Shown here in pieces: positions 6,884 to 7,158 of a stretch of 7,158 nt of DNA. This DNA is from Gordonia sp. (in: high G+C Gram-positive bacteria) (GTDB taxonomy: Bacteria > Actinomycetota > Actinomycetes > Mycobacteriales > Mycobacteriaceae). Where the stretch lies: NCBI GenBank assembly GCA_030152405.1, contig JASLJL010000333.1, forward strand, positions 1-7,158, in the 5' to 3' direction. Made by a program: the position numbers and the translations under genes. The first letter of the stretch is position 1; the number at the start of each line of letters is the position of its first letter. The notes below the pieces were generated by a model that was not told where the DNA came from, did not search any database, and worked only from the letters and a program-made list of their open reading frames with translations.

Positions 6884-7158
6884 TCAGACCCCGAAGCGGC
6901 GATTGAGCAGCCGGATGCGTCCGGCGGCGATCGCCGCGTCGGGGTGACCCGACGGCAGGTTGTTCCGCAGAACCGTCCACGCCTGGAAGTCGTCGTGGCC
7001 GTGCGGTGACGACGCCCAGGCCTGCAACGCGGAGAGATCTCCGCTTGCGAAGACCGCCGACCGCAGGTCTTCGCGCAGTTCGTCGAACAGGTCGATCACT
7101 CCGGGAGCGTCGGAGTCGGCGATGAGTCCGCCTCGCCCGAACATCGAGACGGCGGTGG
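6884..7158 (-). CDS. Unidentified protein, C-terminal part (5' end outside window)
   Basis: A minus-strand reading frame ends at TGA (6886-6884) and stays open to the window edge. An ATG at 7144-7142 would give 86 aa, but four more codons (reading TAVS) continue upstream and no ribosome binding site precedes that ATG, so the gene probably starts beyond the window. The visible part is soluble and helical in character, with acidic VIDLFDELREDL near the start, a PHGHDDFQAW stretch in the middle and a basic RIRLLNRRFGV end. There is no membrane segment or signal peptide. I do not recognise the family. It converges with embB, 15 bp away, so it is not part of the emb operon. Codon usage looks like that of its neighbours, which supports a real gene. 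Confidence 0.55.
   Translation of the reverse strand, partial: TAVSMFGRGGLIADSDAPGVIDLFDELREDLRSAVFASGDLSALQAWASSPHGHDDFQAWTVLRNNLPSGHPDAAIAAGRIRLLNRRFGV

Noticed and set aside
6924..6937. 14-bp palindrome GCGGCGATCGCCGC and adjacent CCGGA/TCCGG dyad near the end of embB
   Set aside because: It lies inside the minus-strand reading frame in Ala/Ile-rich codons, has no T-run, and fits chance in this base composition; not a convincing terminator.

Overview
The window is high-GC DNA with strong G/C third-position bias. It carries a two-gene arabinosyltransferase operon of the Emb family, the membrane enzymes that build the arabinan of mycobacterial-type cell walls. Emb proteins are confined to the mycolate-containing Actinobacteria (Mycobacteriales). 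Sequence divergence from the Mycobacterium proteins, as I remember them, and a dispersed GGTTTCGACACG-type intergenic repeat suggest a Gordonia- or Rhodococcus-like genome rather than Mycobacterium. The genus is an inference.

Layout: bases 1-291 are intergenic. They hold three copies (forward, inverted, forward) of a REP-like palindromic element of about 51 bp, an imperfect dyad, and a TAGCAT -10-like box placed so that transcription would start at or next to the first ATG (a leaderless promoter). Bases 292-3540 encode an EmbA-type arabinosyltransferase of 1082 aa. Bases 3533-6868 encode a second Emb protein of 1111 aa, starting with GTG and overlapping embA by 8 nt. Its position after embA and its C-terminus say EmbB, but several stretches look more like EmbC. 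After a 15-bp gap comes the C-terminal part of an unidentified gene on the minus strand (6884 to beyond 7158).

The two Emb proteins probably work together. In Mycobacterium, EmbA and EmbB form a heterodimer in the plasma membrane that transfers arabinofuranose from decaprenyl-phosphoryl-arabinose onto arabinogalactan, and this pair is the target of ethambutol. Both proteins keep the membrane-edge DDGY catalytic motif, the N- and C-terminal extracytoplasmic domains, and the paired cysteines of the C-terminal domain.

I see no new biological system. The most notable point is that the EmbB-type protein differs from M. tuberculosis EmbB at four positions in or beside the ethambutol/acceptor pocket (equivalents of I303, M306, E327 and W592) while keeping D299, Y302 and H594. 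This predicts natural ethambutol insensitivity or altered acceptor recognition. The second is the REP-like repeat cluster in front of the operon.
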